Shown here: piece after piece, positions 16,158 through 25,954 of the stretch
Layout of the letters: every line of letters begins with the position of its first letter
How positions within the stretch are numbered: the first letter of the stretch is position 1
From: an uncultured Clostridia bacterium
GTDB taxonomy: Bacteria > Bacillota > Clostridia > Peptostreptococcales > Anaerovoracaceae
Assembly (NCBI GenBank): GCA_934234035.1
Contig: CAKQHH010000015.1
Location: forward strand, 1-39,315
DNA: 39,315 nt
Direction of reading: 5' to 3'
Program-made: the position numbers and the translations under genes
The notes under the pieces: model-generated
Database searches by the model: none
Told to the model about the DNA's origin: nothing
The model's input: the letters and a program-made list of their open reading frames with translations, nothing else

Positions 16158-18779
16158 TTATTTATTACGGATGGCAGCCTGTGCTGCAGCCAGACGGGCA
16201 ATCGGTACCCGGAATGGCGAGCAGGATACGTAATTCAATCCCAGTCTGTGGCAGAAATCGATGGTCTTCGGGTTTCCGCCGTGCTCACCGCAAATTCCCA
16301 GCTTGATGTTCGGACGGGTCTTCCGGCCTTCTTCTGCAGCCATCTTTACCAGCTTTCCAACGCCGCGCTGATCCAGAACCTGGAACGGATCTTCTTCCAG
16401 AACACCCTTCTCCACGTACTCGCGAATAATCTTTCCGGTATCGTCTCTGGAGAAACCGAATCCCATCTGAGTCATATCGTTGGTACCGAAGGAGAAGAAT
16501 TCTGCATCTTCTGCAATTTCATCGGCAACCAGAGCGGCTCTCGGAATCTCAATCATGGTTCCAACCATGTAGTTCAGTCTCTCACCGGCCTTCTCGAAGC
16601 ATCTCTCGGCAGTTTCGTCGATGGTCTTCTTCACGTTCTTCAGCTCGTTCGGAATACCTACCAGCGGTACCATGATTTCCGGTTTGATATCGATGCCGGT
16701 TTCCTTCTTTACTTCCAGAGCAGCGGTAATGATTGCCTCTGTCTGCATCTCGGCGATTTCCGGATAGGTTACCGCCAGACGGCAGCCTCTGTGTCCCAGC
16801 ATCGGGTTGAACTCGTGCAGTTCGATGGTCTTCGTCTTAATCTTCTCCAGCGGAATACCGAACTGCTCGGACAGTTCCTTCATATCCTCTTCGTTCTTCG
16901 GGAGGAATTCGTGCAGCGGCGGATCCAGGAGACGGATGGTTACCGGCTTTCCTGCCATGGTCTCATACAGGCCCTTGAAGTCGCCCTTCTGATACGGAAG
17001 CAGGCCTGCCAGAGCTTCTCTTCTCTCTTCTTCGGTATCTGCCAAAATCATGCGGCGAATCTTCGGAATTCTCTCCTCTTCGAAGAACATGTGCTCGGTT
17101 CTGCAGAGACCGATTCCCTCTGCACCGAACTGAACCGCCTGCTTTGCATCTCTCGGATTGTCCGCATTGGTGCGAACGCCGATGGTGCGGATTTCGTCCG
17201 CCCACTTCATGATGGTACCGAAGTTACCGGACAGTTCCGGTGCCTTGGTTGCAATTTCTGCCGCATATACGCTGCCGTCGGTACCGTTAATGGAAATCAT
17301 GTCTCCTTCATGGTACTTTACACCGTGGATTTCCATGTATTTCTCGTCTTCGTATACCGTGATGTCGTGGCATCCGGCAACGCAACACTTACCCATACCG
17401 CGGGCAACTACTGCTGCGTGAGAAGTCATGCCGCCCCTTGCGGTGAGGATACCTTCCGCTGCAACCATACCTGCCAAGTCTTCCGGCGAGGTCTCTTCAC
17501 GAACCAGAACGACCTTCTTGCCGGCTTCCTTTGCAACGGCTGCATCATCGGCACTGAATACGATCTCGCCGCATGCCGCACCCGGGGATGCCGGAAGTCC
17601 CTTTCCAATCGGGGTGTGCTTCTTCAGTTCCTCTGCATCGAATGCCGGGTGGAGAAGCTGATCGATCTGCTCCGGTGCAATTCTCATGATTGCGGTCTCT
17701 TTATCGATTTTCTCTTCGTTCACCATATCTACGGCAACCTTTACCGCAGCTTCTGCCGTTCTCTTACCGTTTCTGGTCTGCAGCATGAAGAGCTTACCCT
17801 CTTCTACTGTGAACTCCATATCCTGCATATCCTTGTAGTGGTCTTCCAGGATTCTGGCAATATCTTCGAATTTTCCGTATACGTCCGGGAAAGATTCCTT
17901 CATCTGATCGATTGGCTGCGGTGTACGGATACCCGCTACAACGTCTTCGCCCTGGGCGTTTACCAGGAACTCACCGAAGATCTTGTTTTCACCGTTTACC
18001 GGGCTTCGTGTGAATGCAACGCCGGTACCGGAATTCTCTCCGGTATTTCCGAATACCATGGACTGAACGTTTACTGCCGTTCCCAAGGATGCGGAAATGT
18101 TATTCAGCTTTCTGTACAGGATTGCTCTTTCGTTGTTCCAAGAACGGAATACCGCCTGAATCGCCTCCATCAACTGATCCTTCGGATTCTGTGGGAACTC
18201 TCTGCCCAGTTCTGCTTTTACCAGTTCCTTGTATCCCTCAATGATGACCTTCAGATCCTCTGTCTTCAGATCCACATCGTATTCTGCGCCCACTTCCTTC
18301 TTGCGGCCGTCAAAAATCTGATCGAATTTGGACTTCGGAATTTCCATTACGACGTCACCGAACATCTGAATGAAACGTCTGTAACTGTCGTAAGCAAAAC
18401 GTTCGTTTCCGGTCTTGGCAGCCAGGCCCTTTACGGAATCGTCATTCAGTCCCAGGTTCAGAATCGTATCCATCATTCCCGGCATGGAAACCGGTGCGCC
18501 GGAACGAACGGAAACCAAAAGCGGGTTCTCGATGTCTCCGAACTTCTTTCCCATTACCTGTTCCAGTTCATCCAGGTGTTCGTACACTTCCCGAACGATT
18601 TCCTCGTCCAGCATGCCGCCCTTGTTCAGATAATCCTTGCAGGCATCGGTAGAAATAGTAAATCCGAAAGGTACCGGCAGACCGATTTTCGTCATCTCTG
18701 CCAGGTTGGCACCTTTACCTCCCAGAAGGTCTCTCATATCCTTGGAGCCTTCATTGAATGAATACACAAACTTGCCCAT
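16158..18779 (-). CDS. ppdK: Pyruvate, phosphate dikinase
   Basis: PPDK interconverts pyruvate, ATP and phosphate with phosphoenolpyruvate, AMP and pyrophosphate. In anaerobes it works in pyrophosphate-based glycolysis or PEP formation. The 873 residues match the family length: an N-terminal ATP-grasp region (GGKGANLAEM near 21-30, SVRSGAPVSMPGMMDT near 90-105), the central swivelling domain with phospho-histidine H454 in GGMTSHAAVVARGMG, and the C-terminal TIM barrel with the CGEHGGNP motif and the catalytic Cys region GLNYVSCSPFRVP. AAGGAG precedes the ATG, 28 bases after the glyS stop. A long antisense frame exists but is only a by-product of codon bias. Confidence 0.97.
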   Translation of the reverse strand: MGKFVYSFNEGSKDMRDLLGGKGANLAEMTKIGLPVPFGFTISTDACKDYLNKGGMLDEEIVREVYEHLDELEQVMGKKFGDIENPLLVSVRSGAPVSMPGMMDTILNLGLNDDSVKGLAAKTGNERFAYDSYRRFIQMFGDVVMEIPKSKFDQIFDGRKKEVGAEYDVDLKTEDLKVIIEGYKELVKAELGREFPQNPKDQLMEAIQAVFRSWNNERAILYRKLNNISASLGTAVNVQSMVFGNTGENSGTGVAFTRSPVNGENKIFGEFLVNAQGEDVVAGIRTPQPIDQMKESFPDVYGKFEDIARILEDHYKDMQDMEFTVEEGKLFMLQTRNGKRTAEAAVKVAVDMVNEEKIDKETAIMRIAPEQIDQLLHPAFDAEELKKHTPIGKGLPASPGAACGEIVFSADDAAVAKEAGKKVVLVREETSPEDLAGMVAAEGILTARGGMTSHAAVVARGMGKCCVAGCHDITVYEDEKYMEIHGVKYHEGDMISINGTDGSVYAAEIATKAPELSGNFGTIMKWADEIRTIGVRTNADNPRDAKQAVQFGAEGIGLCRTEHMFFEEERIPKIRRMILADTEEERREALAGLLPYQKGDFKGLYETMAGKPVTIRLLDPPLHEFLPKNEEDMKELSEQFGIPLEKIKTKTIELHEFNPMLGHRGCRLAVTYPEIAEMQTEAIITAALEVKKETGIDIKPEIMVPLVGIPNELKNVKKTIDETAERCFEKAGERLNYMVGTMIEIPRAALVADEIAEDAEFFSFGTNDMTQMGFGFSRDDTGKIIREYVEKGVLEEDPFQVLDQRGVGKLVKMAAEEGRKTRPNIKLGICGEHGGNPKTIDFCHRLGLNYVSCSPFRVPIARLAAAQAAIRNK

Positions 18780-18807
18780 AAGCTTTCTCCTTGTTTAAAA
18801 ATTTCGC

Positions 18808-20214
18808 CTAGAATTCTAGCTTGCTATTAATATATTCACGTACGTCGGACAATGGCAGACGAATCTGTTCCATCGTGTCTCTGTCCCGTATGGTGACACA
18901 GTGATCTTCTGCCGTGTCGAAATCGACACAAACGCAGAACGGAGTACCGATTTCATCCTGACGGCGGTATCTCTTACCAATGGAACCGGAGGTATCATAA
19001 TCGGTGCTGAAATATTTGCTCAATTCTTCGTAAATCGGTTCTGCCTGTTCCTTGAGCTTATTGGACAGCGGCAGAACGGCAACCTTATACGGTGCCAGTG
19101 CCGGATGGAGTCTCAGGACGATACGGGTATCTTCCTTGCCCTTCGCATCCGTCAGTGTTTCCTCGTCGTATGCATCAATCAAGAATGCCAATGCCACACG
19201 ATCGGCACCCAGAGACGGCTCGATGCAGTACGGCACGTATTTCTCATGGGTTTCCGGATCCATATAGCTCATATCCTGACCGGAGTGGTTCTGGTGCTGC
19301 ATCAAATCGAAGTCCGTACGATCTGCAATACCCCACAGCTCACCCCAGCCGAATGGGAACAGGTATTCCAAATCAGATGTGGCGTTGCTGTAGTGAGACA
19401 GCTCCTCTTTCTCGTGATCGCGAACTCGGATGTTCTCCATGTTCATGCCCAGATTCTTCAGGAAGTCCTGTGCGTACTGCTTCCAATATTCGAACCATTC
19501 CATGTCCGTTCCCGGTTTGCAGAAGAATTCCAGCTCCATCTGTTCAAACTCACGGGTACGGAAGGTGAAGTTGCCCGGAGTAATCTCGTTCCGGAAAGAT
19601 TTACCGATCTGTGCAATACCGAATGGCACTTTCTTTCTGGCACTGCGCTGAACATTCTTGAAGTTTACGAAGATGCCCTGTGCCGTTTCCGGACGCAGGA
19701 AGATTTCCGATTTGGAATCTTCGGTAACGCCCTGGAATGTCTTGAACATCAGGTTGAACTTCCGAATCGGCGTGAAATCCGTCTTTCCGCATTCCGGACA
19801 AGGAACCTGATTCTCCTGGATGAAGGATTCCAGCTGCTCGTTGCTCCAGCCGTCACAAGCGACGGTTTCGCCCTTTGCCCGCATGTATTCTTCCACCAGC
19901 TGATCCGCTCTGTGTCTGGATTTGCAGCTCTTGCAGTCAATCAGCGGGTCCGAGAATCCACCTACGTGTCCGCTGGCTACCCAGGTTTCCGGGTTCATCA
20001 GAATTGCCGCATCCAGTCCTACGTTGTACTTGGATTCCTGAACGAACTTCTTCCACCATGCCTGCTTCACGTTGTTCTTGAACAACACGCCCAGAGGACC
20101 GTAATCCCATGTATTTGCCAGGCCGCCGTAAATGTCGGAACCCGGGAAAATAAATCCTCTGTTGCTGCATAGAGCTTTGATTTTTTCCATTGTTGCTTTG
20201 TTGTTATCTGCCAT
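18808..20214 (-). CDS. glyS: Glycyl-tRNA synthetase (single-chain, class II)
   Basis: It attaches glycine to tRNA-Gly. The 468 residues are of the alpha2 type found in Gram-positives, archaea and eukaryotes, not the alpha2beta2 type. Marks are [22 protein letters not shown] at the N-terminus, a zinc-knuckle-like pair (CKSC near 86, CPEC near 140), class II motif 2 around [25 protein letters not shown], motif 3 near GADR, and the C-terminal anticodon-binding domain. No T-box fits in the 32 bases before it, so it depends on the operon promoter. It lies between the DUF4342 gene and ppdK. Confidence 0.96.
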   Translation of the reverse strand: MADNNKATMEKIKALCSNRGFIFPGSDIYGGLANTWDYGPLGVLFKNNVKQAWWKKFVQESKYNVGLDAAILMNPETWVASGHVGGFSDPLIDCKSCKSRHRADQLVEEYMRAKGETVACDGWSNEQLESFIQENQVPCPECGKTDFTPIRKFNLMFKTFQGVTEDSKSEIFLRPETAQGIFVNFKNVQRSARKKVPFGIAQIGKSFRNEITPGNFTFRTREFEQMELEFFCKPGTDMEWFEYWKQYAQDFLKNLGMNMENIRVRDHEKEELSHYSNATSDLEYLFPFGWGELWGIADRTDFDLMQHQNHSGQDMSYMDPETHEKYVPYCIEPSLGADRVALAFLIDAYDEETLTDAKGKEDTRIVLRLHPALAPYKVAVLPLSNKLKEQAEPIYEELSKYFSTDYDTSGSIGKRYRRQDEIGTPFCVCVDFDTAEDHCVTIRDRDTMEQIRLPLSDVREYINSKLEF

Positions 20215-20246
20215 TCTTTCTCTACTCCAAACTTTTAATTAATTTA

Positions 20247-21140
20247 TTAATTTTCCGGATTAATGCCGCTCTCCTGCGCCACTTCTTCCAGAATCTTTGT
20301 CAGATCCTCTTTGGTCTCTTCGCCAATCGGTGCTTCCGCTGCTGCCGGAGCCGCTTCTTCCGCAGGTGCCGCCGCTTCCGGCTCATCCTCTGCGTCTACA
20401 TCCACTACCACCGGCTCGTCATCGTCGATGTCCAGGTCGAACTCTTCAAAGAAATCGTCATCCTCATCTTCTGTCTTCTTCCGGAAGATATCCGATCCCT
20501 TCCGCTTCAATTCTTCGAAACCTTCCCGAACGCGGTCGGAATCGATGCCATCCGCCTTCTTTTCCCGGAGATCTTCCAGCACATCCTGGCCCCGATCCCG
20601 AAGCTCGTTGTACATATCCGAACCCTTTTCCTTCAGGTCTTCGTAGAATTCGCTGTCCTTAATCTTATCGACCTTCTCCATGCCCTTGTCGTAGTAAATC
20701 TGACCCTGGGCTCTGGCTTTCCGGTACTGACTCTTCACCTTGCCGTTAATATCGGTAATCTGTCCCTGATCGTTCACGAATTCAATCTTGCAATTGAATC
20801 CGGCGGCACTGATGACACCGAAGATAACGCCCCAAGGAGCCACTACAGCGCCCAGCAATCCTGCCGTCAGCGGCAGATTCAGGAGAATGGTATCGCCCTT
20901 GCGAACGATAATTCGGGACATATTTCCCTTGGCGATGGTCTTCTTCAGCTGGCGCTTCAGAATGCCTTCTTTGTTCTCTTCATCCGCTTCATGGGCATTG
21001 ATATAATCCATGGACTCCTCAATGTTGATGATGGCGTCCACCACGCTTCCGTTGGCTTCTTCCAACGCTTCCTTTGCTTCCCGATAGCTGACACCGGTAC
21101 GGTCCTTGACCAATTCGATTTTTTCCAATGTAATTTCCAT
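20247..21140 (-). CDS. UBA-like and DUF4342 domain protein
   Basis: This 297-residue protein has an N-terminal UBA/TS-N-like three-helix part (MEITLEKIELVKDRTGVSYREAKEALEE, with GSVVDAI), then a DUF4342 segment (about 55-115) with a hydrophobic stretch (LTAGLLGAVVAPWGVIFGVISAAG), then long charged helices with RDRGQDVLEDL-type repeats and an acidic, Ala-rich tail. Function is unknown. The ATG at 21140 has GGAGG five bases upstream and is preferred over one eleven codons earlier that overlaps recO. The neighbours (recO, glyS) are the usual clostridial context for this family. Confidence 0.8.
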   Translation of the reverse strand: MEITLEKIELVKDRTGVSYREAKEALEEANGSVVDAIINIEESMDYINAHEADEENKEGILKRQLKKTIAKGNMSRIIVRKGDTILLNLPLTAGLLGAVVAPWGVIFGVISAAGFNCKIEFVNDQGQITDINGKVKSQYRKARAQGQIYYDKGMEKVDKIKDSEFYEDLKEKGSDMYNELRDRGQDVLEDLREKKADGIDSDRVREGFEELKRKGSDIFRKKTEDEDDDFFEEFDLDIDDDEPVVVDVDAEDEPEAAAPAEEAAPAAAEAPIGEETKEDLTKILEEVAQESGINPEN

Positions 21141-21165
21141 ATCTTCCTCCTTGCCGGGACTTCTT

Positions 21166-21921
21166 CTATGCATCGAAATCCCCTTTCAAAAGATCAGTAT
21201 TCAGGTAGTATTCCAAATATTCTGACAGAATTGTCTTCAATTCCCGCTGAATTTCCGGTTTCAACTGAATTCTGGAAAAAGTGGCAAGAGAATGTCTTAC
21301 CATATATTTCAATACCTCCACTATATCAAAATGAGGCTTGAAAATCAATGTATCCCCGTCGCTTTTCTCTCTCTCCATGCAATCTCCACACAGGATTCCG
21401 CCCCCGGAAATCGAGAAATACGCCGGCGTTTCGAAGTCCTCTCGCTTCTTCCCGCAATCCACGCACTGATTCAGCTCCGGCATAACCCCCTGCATTCCAA
21501 GATTTTTTACCAAATACGCATAGAGCATGGTCTCATAATTTCCCTTTGCTTGGGTGATGGCCTCCATGAACTCGATGGTCAATTCGAAGGTTCGTGGCTG
21601 CGGTTTCCCCTCCTCCAGCGTCTCGTTCAGGTATTCAATCACCCGGGACGCTGCCAGGAATCGGTCGATATCTTCGCCGATGGAATAGAAGCTGCGCTTG
21701 ATTCCCGCGCCGTTGATGTTGTAGTAGTCCCGATTCTTGAAGATTTCGTATTCCGAGTAGGTAAAAGGACGCAGCGCCAAGGCCGAACGGTTCCGGCCCC
21801 GCTCCGACAGTCCGGTGCCCGCGGAAATCTTTCCGTAATCCTTCGTGAACACCACAATCATCCGCCGGTTGTTGGCGATTTTATTCTGTTTCAGTACAAT
21901 TCCTTCTGTTGTAATCAGCAT
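21166..21921 (-). CDS. recO: DNA repair protein RecO
   Basis: RecO loads RecA with RecR and anneals single strands. The 251 residues show the N-terminal OB fold (TTEGIVLKQNKIANNRRMIVVFTKDYGKISAG) and a central helical domain with a four-cysteine zinc site (CVDCGKKREDF and CGDC) typical of Gram-positive RecO. It starts three bases after the era stop, so translation is probably coupled. Confidence 0.94.
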   Translation of the reverse strand: MLITTEGIVLKQNKIANNRRMIVVFTKDYGKISAGTGLSERGRNRSALALRPFTYSEYEIFKNRDYYNINGAGIKRSFYSIGEDIDRFLAASRVIEYLNETLEEGKPQPRTFELTIEFMEAITQAKGNYETMLYAYLVKNLGMQGVMPELNQCVDCGKKREDFETPAYFSISGGGILCGDCMEREKSDGDTLIFKPHFDIVEVLKYMVRHSLATFSRIQLKPEIQRELKTILSEYLEYYLNTDLLKGDFDA

Positions 21922-21924
21922 TCT

Positions 21925-22824
21925 TTACTCGTCTTTATAACCGAAATTGCGAATGGTGCGGTCCGAATCCCGCCAATTCTCTTTCACCTTCACCCAAAGG
22001 GACAGGAACACCTTGGTGCCCAGCAGGGCTTCGATTTCCATCCGGGCACTCTTGCCCACGCCCTTCAGCTTCCGACCGCCCTTGCCAATGATGATGCTTT
22101 TATGGGATTTTCGTTCGCAGTAGATTACCGCGCCGATATCCGTGATGTTCGGTTTCTCTTCGTAGGATTCGATTTCCACGAAAACGCCGTGAGGCACCTC
22201 TTCGTTCAGGTATTCCAGCAGTTTCTCCCGAATAATCTCGCTGACGATGAACCGCTCCGGATGATCCGTCGCCATGTCCTCCGGATAATACATCGGACCT
22301 TCCTCCATGTATCCGGTGAGGCGCTCGATCAGCTCCTCCACGTTGGTTCCGTTCAGCGCCGACACGCCGTAGATGTCGTCGAAGATATTCATCTCGGAAT
22401 ACCGATTGTACAGCTCCAGATAATCTTCCGGCTTCATCAGATCCATTTTGTTGATGGCCAGAATTTTCGGCGTATCCACTTCCTGAATCATGTCCAACAG
22501 ATACTGGTCGCCGGATCCGAATTTGCGGCTTCCGTCGATGATAAACACGATGAGATCCACGCCTTTATAGGTGTTCACCGCCGTCTCGTTGATGGTGGCC
22601 CCCAGCTTGTTCTTCGGCTTGTGAATTCCCGGGGTGTCCAGGAAAATCAGCTGGCGTCCGTTTCCGTTGTCGTATTCCATATCCGTGTAGATTCCGGTAA
22701 TCCGGTTCCGGGTGGTCTGCGGCTTGCTGGATGTAATTGCAATCTTCTCTCCCAGAATCTGATTCAGCAGCGTAGACTTTCCTACGTTCGGTCTTCCGAT
22801 AATTCCAATAAACCCTGATTTCAT
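21925..22824 (-). CDS. era: GTPase Era
   Basis: Era is an essential GTPase that helps mature the 16S rRNA 3' end and the small ribosomal subunit. The 299 residues show G1 GRPNVGKST, G3 DTPGIHKP, G4 NKMD, and a C-terminal KH domain with IIGKGGRKLKGVG. GGAGAG precedes the ATG, 13 bases after the ybeY stop. Its position behind phoH and ybeY is the standard one. Confidence 0.97.
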   Translation of the reverse strand: MKSGFIGIIGRPNVGKSTLLNQILGEKIAITSSKPQTTRNRITGIYTDMEYDNGNGRQLIFLDTPGIHKPKNKLGATINETAVNTYKGVDLIVFIIDGSRKFGSGDQYLLDMIQEVDTPKILAINKMDLMKPEDYLELYNRYSEMNIFDDIYGVSALNGTNVEELIERLTGYMEEGPMYYPEDMATDHPERFIVSEIIREKLLEYLNEEVPHGVFVEIESYEEKPNITDIGAVIYCERKSHKSIIIGKGGRKLKGVGKSARMEIEALLGTKVFLSLWVKVKENWRDSDRTIRNFGYKDE

Positions 22825-22837
22825 ACTCTCTCCATTT

Positions 22838-23329
22838 CTATTCTCTCTTCAGGTCCACCGCCGACATCACGTTTTCCTCGTGAAGCCGCATGACCTTCTT
22901 CTCTTCCTCTTCCATGTGATCATACCCCAGCAGATGCATCATGCTGTGAACGAACAGGTAGGTCAGCTCCCGCTCCTCGGTATTTCCATATTCCACCGCC
23001 TGCTCGCAGGCCCGCTTATAACAGATTACCACGTCTCCCAGCAGCACCGAAATCTCCTCATCCAAGGATTCCAGCTCTTCCGCAACCGCTTCTGCCGATT
23101 CATACTGCGGGAAGGACAGCACGTCCGTTACCCGGTCGATGCCCCGATACTCCCGATTAATCTGCTGAATGGTCTCCTCATCCGTGATGGTGAGGGACAC
23201 CTCCAGCCGCTCTTCTTCCTCTTCCGGCAGATCGAATTCCTGACGGAACACTTCCGACGCCGCTTCCAGAATCTTTATAAAAGCAGCTTCCTGCAGTCTG
23301 CCGTTCTCGTCTACGCAATCGATTCTCAT
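22838..23329 (-). CDS. ybeY: Endoribonuclease YbeY
   Basis: YbeY is a zinc-dependent RNase for rRNA maturation and ribosome quality control. The 163 residues include VTDVLSFP and the zinc motif HSMMHLLGYDH (HxxxHxxGYDH) near residue 130. The ATG overlaps the phoH stop by four bases (ATGA). Confidence 0.96.
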   Translation of the reverse strand: MRIDCVDENGRLQEAAFIKILEAASEVFRQEFDLPEEEEERLEVSLTITDEETIQQINREYRGIDRVTDVLSFPQYESAEAVAEELESLDEEISVLLGDVVICYKRACEQAVEYGNTEERELTYLFVHSMMHLLGYDHMEEEEKKVMRLHEENVMSAVDLKRE

Positions 23330-24300
23330 TTTCTTCTGTCTCCGCTTTTCTTCTCGTAATCGTTATAGGCTTTGATAATTCTTTTTACCAGTTCGTGGCG
23401 AACCACATCCACATCGGTCAAATAACAGAATCGGATGCCTTCCACATTCTTCAGCACCCGGGTGGCCTCCAGCAGTCCGGAACCCTTTCCCTTTGGCAGG
23501 TCGATCTGGGTGATATCCCCCGTCACCACCACTTTGGAATGGAATCCCATTCGGGTGAGGAACATCTTCATCTGTTCCCGCGTGGTGTTCTGCGCTTCGT
23601 CCAGAATGATGAAAGAATTGTCCAGCGTCCGGCCTCTCATGTATGCCAGCGGAACCACCTCGATGGCACCCTTTTCCTTCATTCTGGCCGCCGCTTCCTG
23701 ACCCATGATTTCATATAAGGCATCGTACAGCGGGCGAAGGTACGGATCCACCTTCTCCTGAAGGTCTCCCGGAAGGAATCCCAGGCTCTCTCCGGCTTCC
23801 ACCGCCGGCCGCGCCAGGATAATCCGCTCGATTTCTTTATTCTTGAGGGCGTTCACCGCCATGGCACAGGCCAAATACGTCTTTCCCGTTCCCGCCGGTC
23901 CCACGCCGAACACCATGTTGTTCCGGCGAATGGCATCCACGTATTCCTTCTGTCCGAACGTCTTCGGGCGAAGGGGTTTCCCGTAATGGGTATAGCAGAT
24001 AATATCCCGGGCATTCTCTTGCTCATCGTAGGGAATCTCCCGGGTCAGCGCCTCGATGATGTAATCCGCCTTCTGGGAATCCAGCTTGCCGGTGGCCTTC
24101 AGCTCTCCCGCCATCTTCGTCAGCATATCCCGGGCCCGATTGCCCTCCTCTCCCTGAATCAGGAGCTCGCTGTTTCGCTGAATAATCGTTGTTCCGGTGG
24201 CCCGCTCCACCGCCTTCACGTTCCGATCCATGCTGCCGAACAACGCAGCGGAATCCACGGTACCGTCAATCGGGAAGGTAATTGTTTTTTCGTTCTTCAA
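23326..24300 (-). CDS. phoH: PhoH family ATPase
   Basis: A cytoplasmic P-loop ATPase of 324 residues, thought to act in RNA metabolism with YbeY and Era. It has Walker A GPAGTGKTY (about 138-146), Walker B FIILDEAQN and TRMGFHSKVVVTGD, plus an N-terminal KH-like part. The start appears to be TTG at 24300 (TTGAAGAAC...) with GAGGA about nine bases upstream. It is the first gene of phoH-ybeY-era-recO-DUF4342-glyS and perhaps ppdK. The predicted promoter lies 222 bases upstream. Confidence 0.94.
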   Translation of the reverse strand: MKNEKTITFPIDGTVDSAALFGSMDRNVKAVERATGTTIIQRNSELLIQGEEGNRARDMLTKMAGELKATGKLDSQKADYIIEALTREIPYDEQENARDIICYTHYGKPLRPKTFGQKEYVDAIRRNNMVFGVGPAGTGKTYLACAMAVNALKNKEIERIILARPAVEAGESLGFLPGDLQEKVDPYLRPLYDALYEIMGQEAAARMKEKGAIEVVPLAYMRGRTLDNSFIILDEAQNTTREQMKMFLTRMGFHSKVVVTGDITQIDLPKGKGSGLLEATRVLKNVEGIRFCYLTDVDVVRHELVKRIIKAYNDYEKKSGDRRK

Positions 24301-24521
24301 GTCTTCTTATCCTCATAAAAGTATATTTTTACAGTCTGATTATAGCCTTTTTGTTTTTGCAATACAACCTCAAACAGAACAGAAGGGGCGTTTCTGCATC
24401 TGAGATTACCGGAGTGCCGTTAATGAAACCAAAAAATCCGAAACCGACAGATTCCGCAAATGAAATTCTGCCGGTTCCGGATTGCTCTGTGTTATATCGG
24501 CGATTTCCCGCCGATACGGTG

Positions 24522-24550
24522 ATTCTATCTACATTTTGTAGAATTGTCAA
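24522..24550 (-). promoter_or_regulatory. phoH promoter with palindrome in the spacer
   Basis: On the minus strand TTGACA (24545-24550) and TAGAAT (24522-24527) are 17 bases apart. The spacer is filled by the perfect palindrome TCTACA-TTT-TGTAGA (24528-24542), a good place for a repressor. Confidence 0.65.
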
Positions 24551-24579
24551 ATACTTTTTCTTCATATTGTGGAATTCCG

Positions 24580-24614
24580 TTGACGGATTTTTTCCGCTCC
24601 CCTATATTTTGTAG
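24580..24614 (+). promoter_or_regulatory. XRE gene promoter overlapping a second copy of the site
   Basis: TTGACG (24580-24585), 17 bases and TATATT (24603-24608). The -10 box overlaps CTATATTTTGTAG (24602-24614), one base off the CTACATTTTGTAG in the phoH promoter. Autoregulation is likely. Confidence 0.6.
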
Positions 24615-24632
24615 AAAAGAAAGGATTGCACA

Positions 24633-24986
24633 ATGGATCAGCAAAGCATCGGCAACAAGTTACGAAAACTCCGGAATCAGAACAACCTGTCCGTGCAGGA
24701 CGTGGCTGCACTGCTTCACAAATACGGGATATACATCAGCACAAAGGCGCTCTACAGCTACGAAACCGGCACTCGCTCCGTGGAAGCGCCCATTTTTCTG
24801 GCGCTGTGCATGATTTACCGGTGCGATAATATCCTGAAGGAATTTGCCGATTGCGATTATGCGGTAACCATTCCTTCCAGTGAAGAGCTTCGCCTGTTGG
24901 AACGGATTCGCGGCCTGGACGAACACGGTCAGGAACTGCTGAACGGGATGCTGGAACTGGAGCTGAAGCGCTGCCGAAAGGGCTGA
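24633..24986 (+). CDS. XRE-family helix-turn-helix regulator
   Basis: A 117-residue DNA-binding protein. The N-terminal Cro/C1-type HTH covers about residues 5-65 (IGNKLRKLRNQNNLSVQDVAALL, then TKALYSYETGTRSV); a helical tail (LLERIRGLDEHGQELLNGMLELEL) probably dimerises. An AAAGGA ribosome binding site precedes the ATG. It is read away from phoH, and sites of the same sequence lie in both promoters. It may repress itself and modulate the phoH operon. Confidence 0.85.
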   Translation: MDQQSIGNKLRKLRNQNNLSVQDVAALLHKYGIYISTKALYSYETGTRSVEAPIFLALCMIYRCDNILKEFADCDYAVTIPSSEELRLLERIRGLDEHGQELLNGMLELELKRCRKG

Positions 24987-24989
24987 TAC

Positions 24990-25745
24990 CTAAGAGGAAG
25001 CTTTCTCTGCGCCCAGGATCTCGTTGATGATGAACCGGGCCAGGAGCCGCTGGATTTTCTTGGAAAACCCGTGCCCCTCTCCGTGGAGGATGTACAGCTT
25101 CGCATTATCGTACATCGCTGCCGCCCGTTCCGAATAAGAGGCATCCACAACCTCATCATTATCTCCGTGGAAGATGAAAACCTTTCCTTTATACTTCCGA
25201 ATTTCCTTCTGAAAATTATAATCCAGCAAATACTGGTAATACGTCTTTCCCACCGTAAGGCCCATGATTTCCACTTCATCCGGCACCTCTTCCAGACTGG
25301 AATACCGCCGCTTCGCATCATCGGGGATGCACAGCGCCGGATAGGCCAGAAAGAGCCCTCGAATTTCCTCCGGCCGGTTGCTGGCCACCAGAGCCGATAC
25401 CAGTCCTCCCTGACTGGCACCCAGCAGGTAGATTCGCTGCGGATCGATTCCATCCTGCTCCTTTACTAAATCAATCACCGAGTCCAAATCGTCCTTCTGG
25501 GTAAAAATAGACATGGACCGCATATCTCCCCGGCTTCGACCGCTTTTGTACCCGCTCCCTCCGCGAAAATCAAAGGAGCACACCGCAATTCCGCCGGCAA
25601 TCAGAATGCGCTGCATCCGCCGATTGTCCGTGGCATTGCCCCCGAAAGTATGGCTGAAAATCACCACCGGGCTCTTCTCTCCCGCCTGCTGGCAGGGAAA
25701 CTTCAAATCGATATACAGATGTGTACCCACCGGATTCAGTCGCAT
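24990..25745 (-). CDS. Alpha/beta hydrolase (serine esterase/peptidase-like)
   Basis: A 251-residue cytoplasmic alpha/beta hydrolase. The nucleophile is S111 in GASQGG; an oxyanion part HTFGG lies near residue 32; FDFRGGSGYKSG follows; the acid is in FHGDNDEVVD and the histidine in LHGEGHGF. This order resembles acyl-peptide-hydrolase-like and YqiA/FrsA-like esterases; substrate unknown. ATG at 25745 is chosen over a GTG three codons upstream because AAGGA is then eight bases away. It converges on the XRE gene with three bases between stops and no clear terminator. Confidence 0.88.
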   Translation of the reverse strand: MRLNPVGTHLYIDLKFPCQQAGEKSPVVIFSHTFGGNATDNRRMQRILIAGGIAVCSFDFRGGSGYKSGRSRGDMRSMSIFTQKDDLDSVIDLVKEQDGIDPQRIYLLGASQGGLVSALVASNRPEEIRGLFLAYPALCIPDDAKRRYSSLEEVPDEVEIMGLTVGKTYYQYLLDYNFQKEIRKYKGKVFIFHGDNDEVVDASYSERAAAMYDNAKLYILHGEGHGFSKKIQRLLARFIINEILGAEKASS

Positions 25746-25954
25746 GATCCTCACTTCCTTTTATGTAAATAATCTTTCACTCTCTAAAACAATCTATCAA
25801 ACAATCTGTTCTCCGTCAATAATTGTTTCACTCAAAAAAAATTTAATATATCACTTTAAATTCCATCGTTGTATAATGTATTCTGTTATTAAATTTTATC
25901 GTCAGATATTACATCATCTATTGATATTTTTAATCGTAAAAAGGAGAAGGACGA

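Larger units (their letters stand above)
24301..24632. other. Divergent regulatory region between phoH and the XRE gene
   Basis: No gene is seen in these 332 bases. They hold a minus-strand promoter for phoH, a plus-strand promoter for the XRE gene, two related operator-like sites, and an 8-base inverted repeat TATCGGCG/CGCCGATA (24495-24502, 24509-24516) that would be at the 5' end of the phoH leader. Confidence 0.6.

Noticed and set aside
16248..18761. An 837-residue frame antisense to ppdK
   Set aside because: PPDK is unmistakable on the minus strand with all its motifs. The antisense frame follows from codon bias and resembles no protein family.
20215..20246. T-box leader for glyS
   Set aside because: Only 32 bases separate glyS from the gene before it, too short for a T-box.
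25755..25954. Purine riboswitch or PurR box before purF
   Set aside because: No purine aptamer core or PurR-like sequence could be found; only an AT-rich stretch with one TATAAT.
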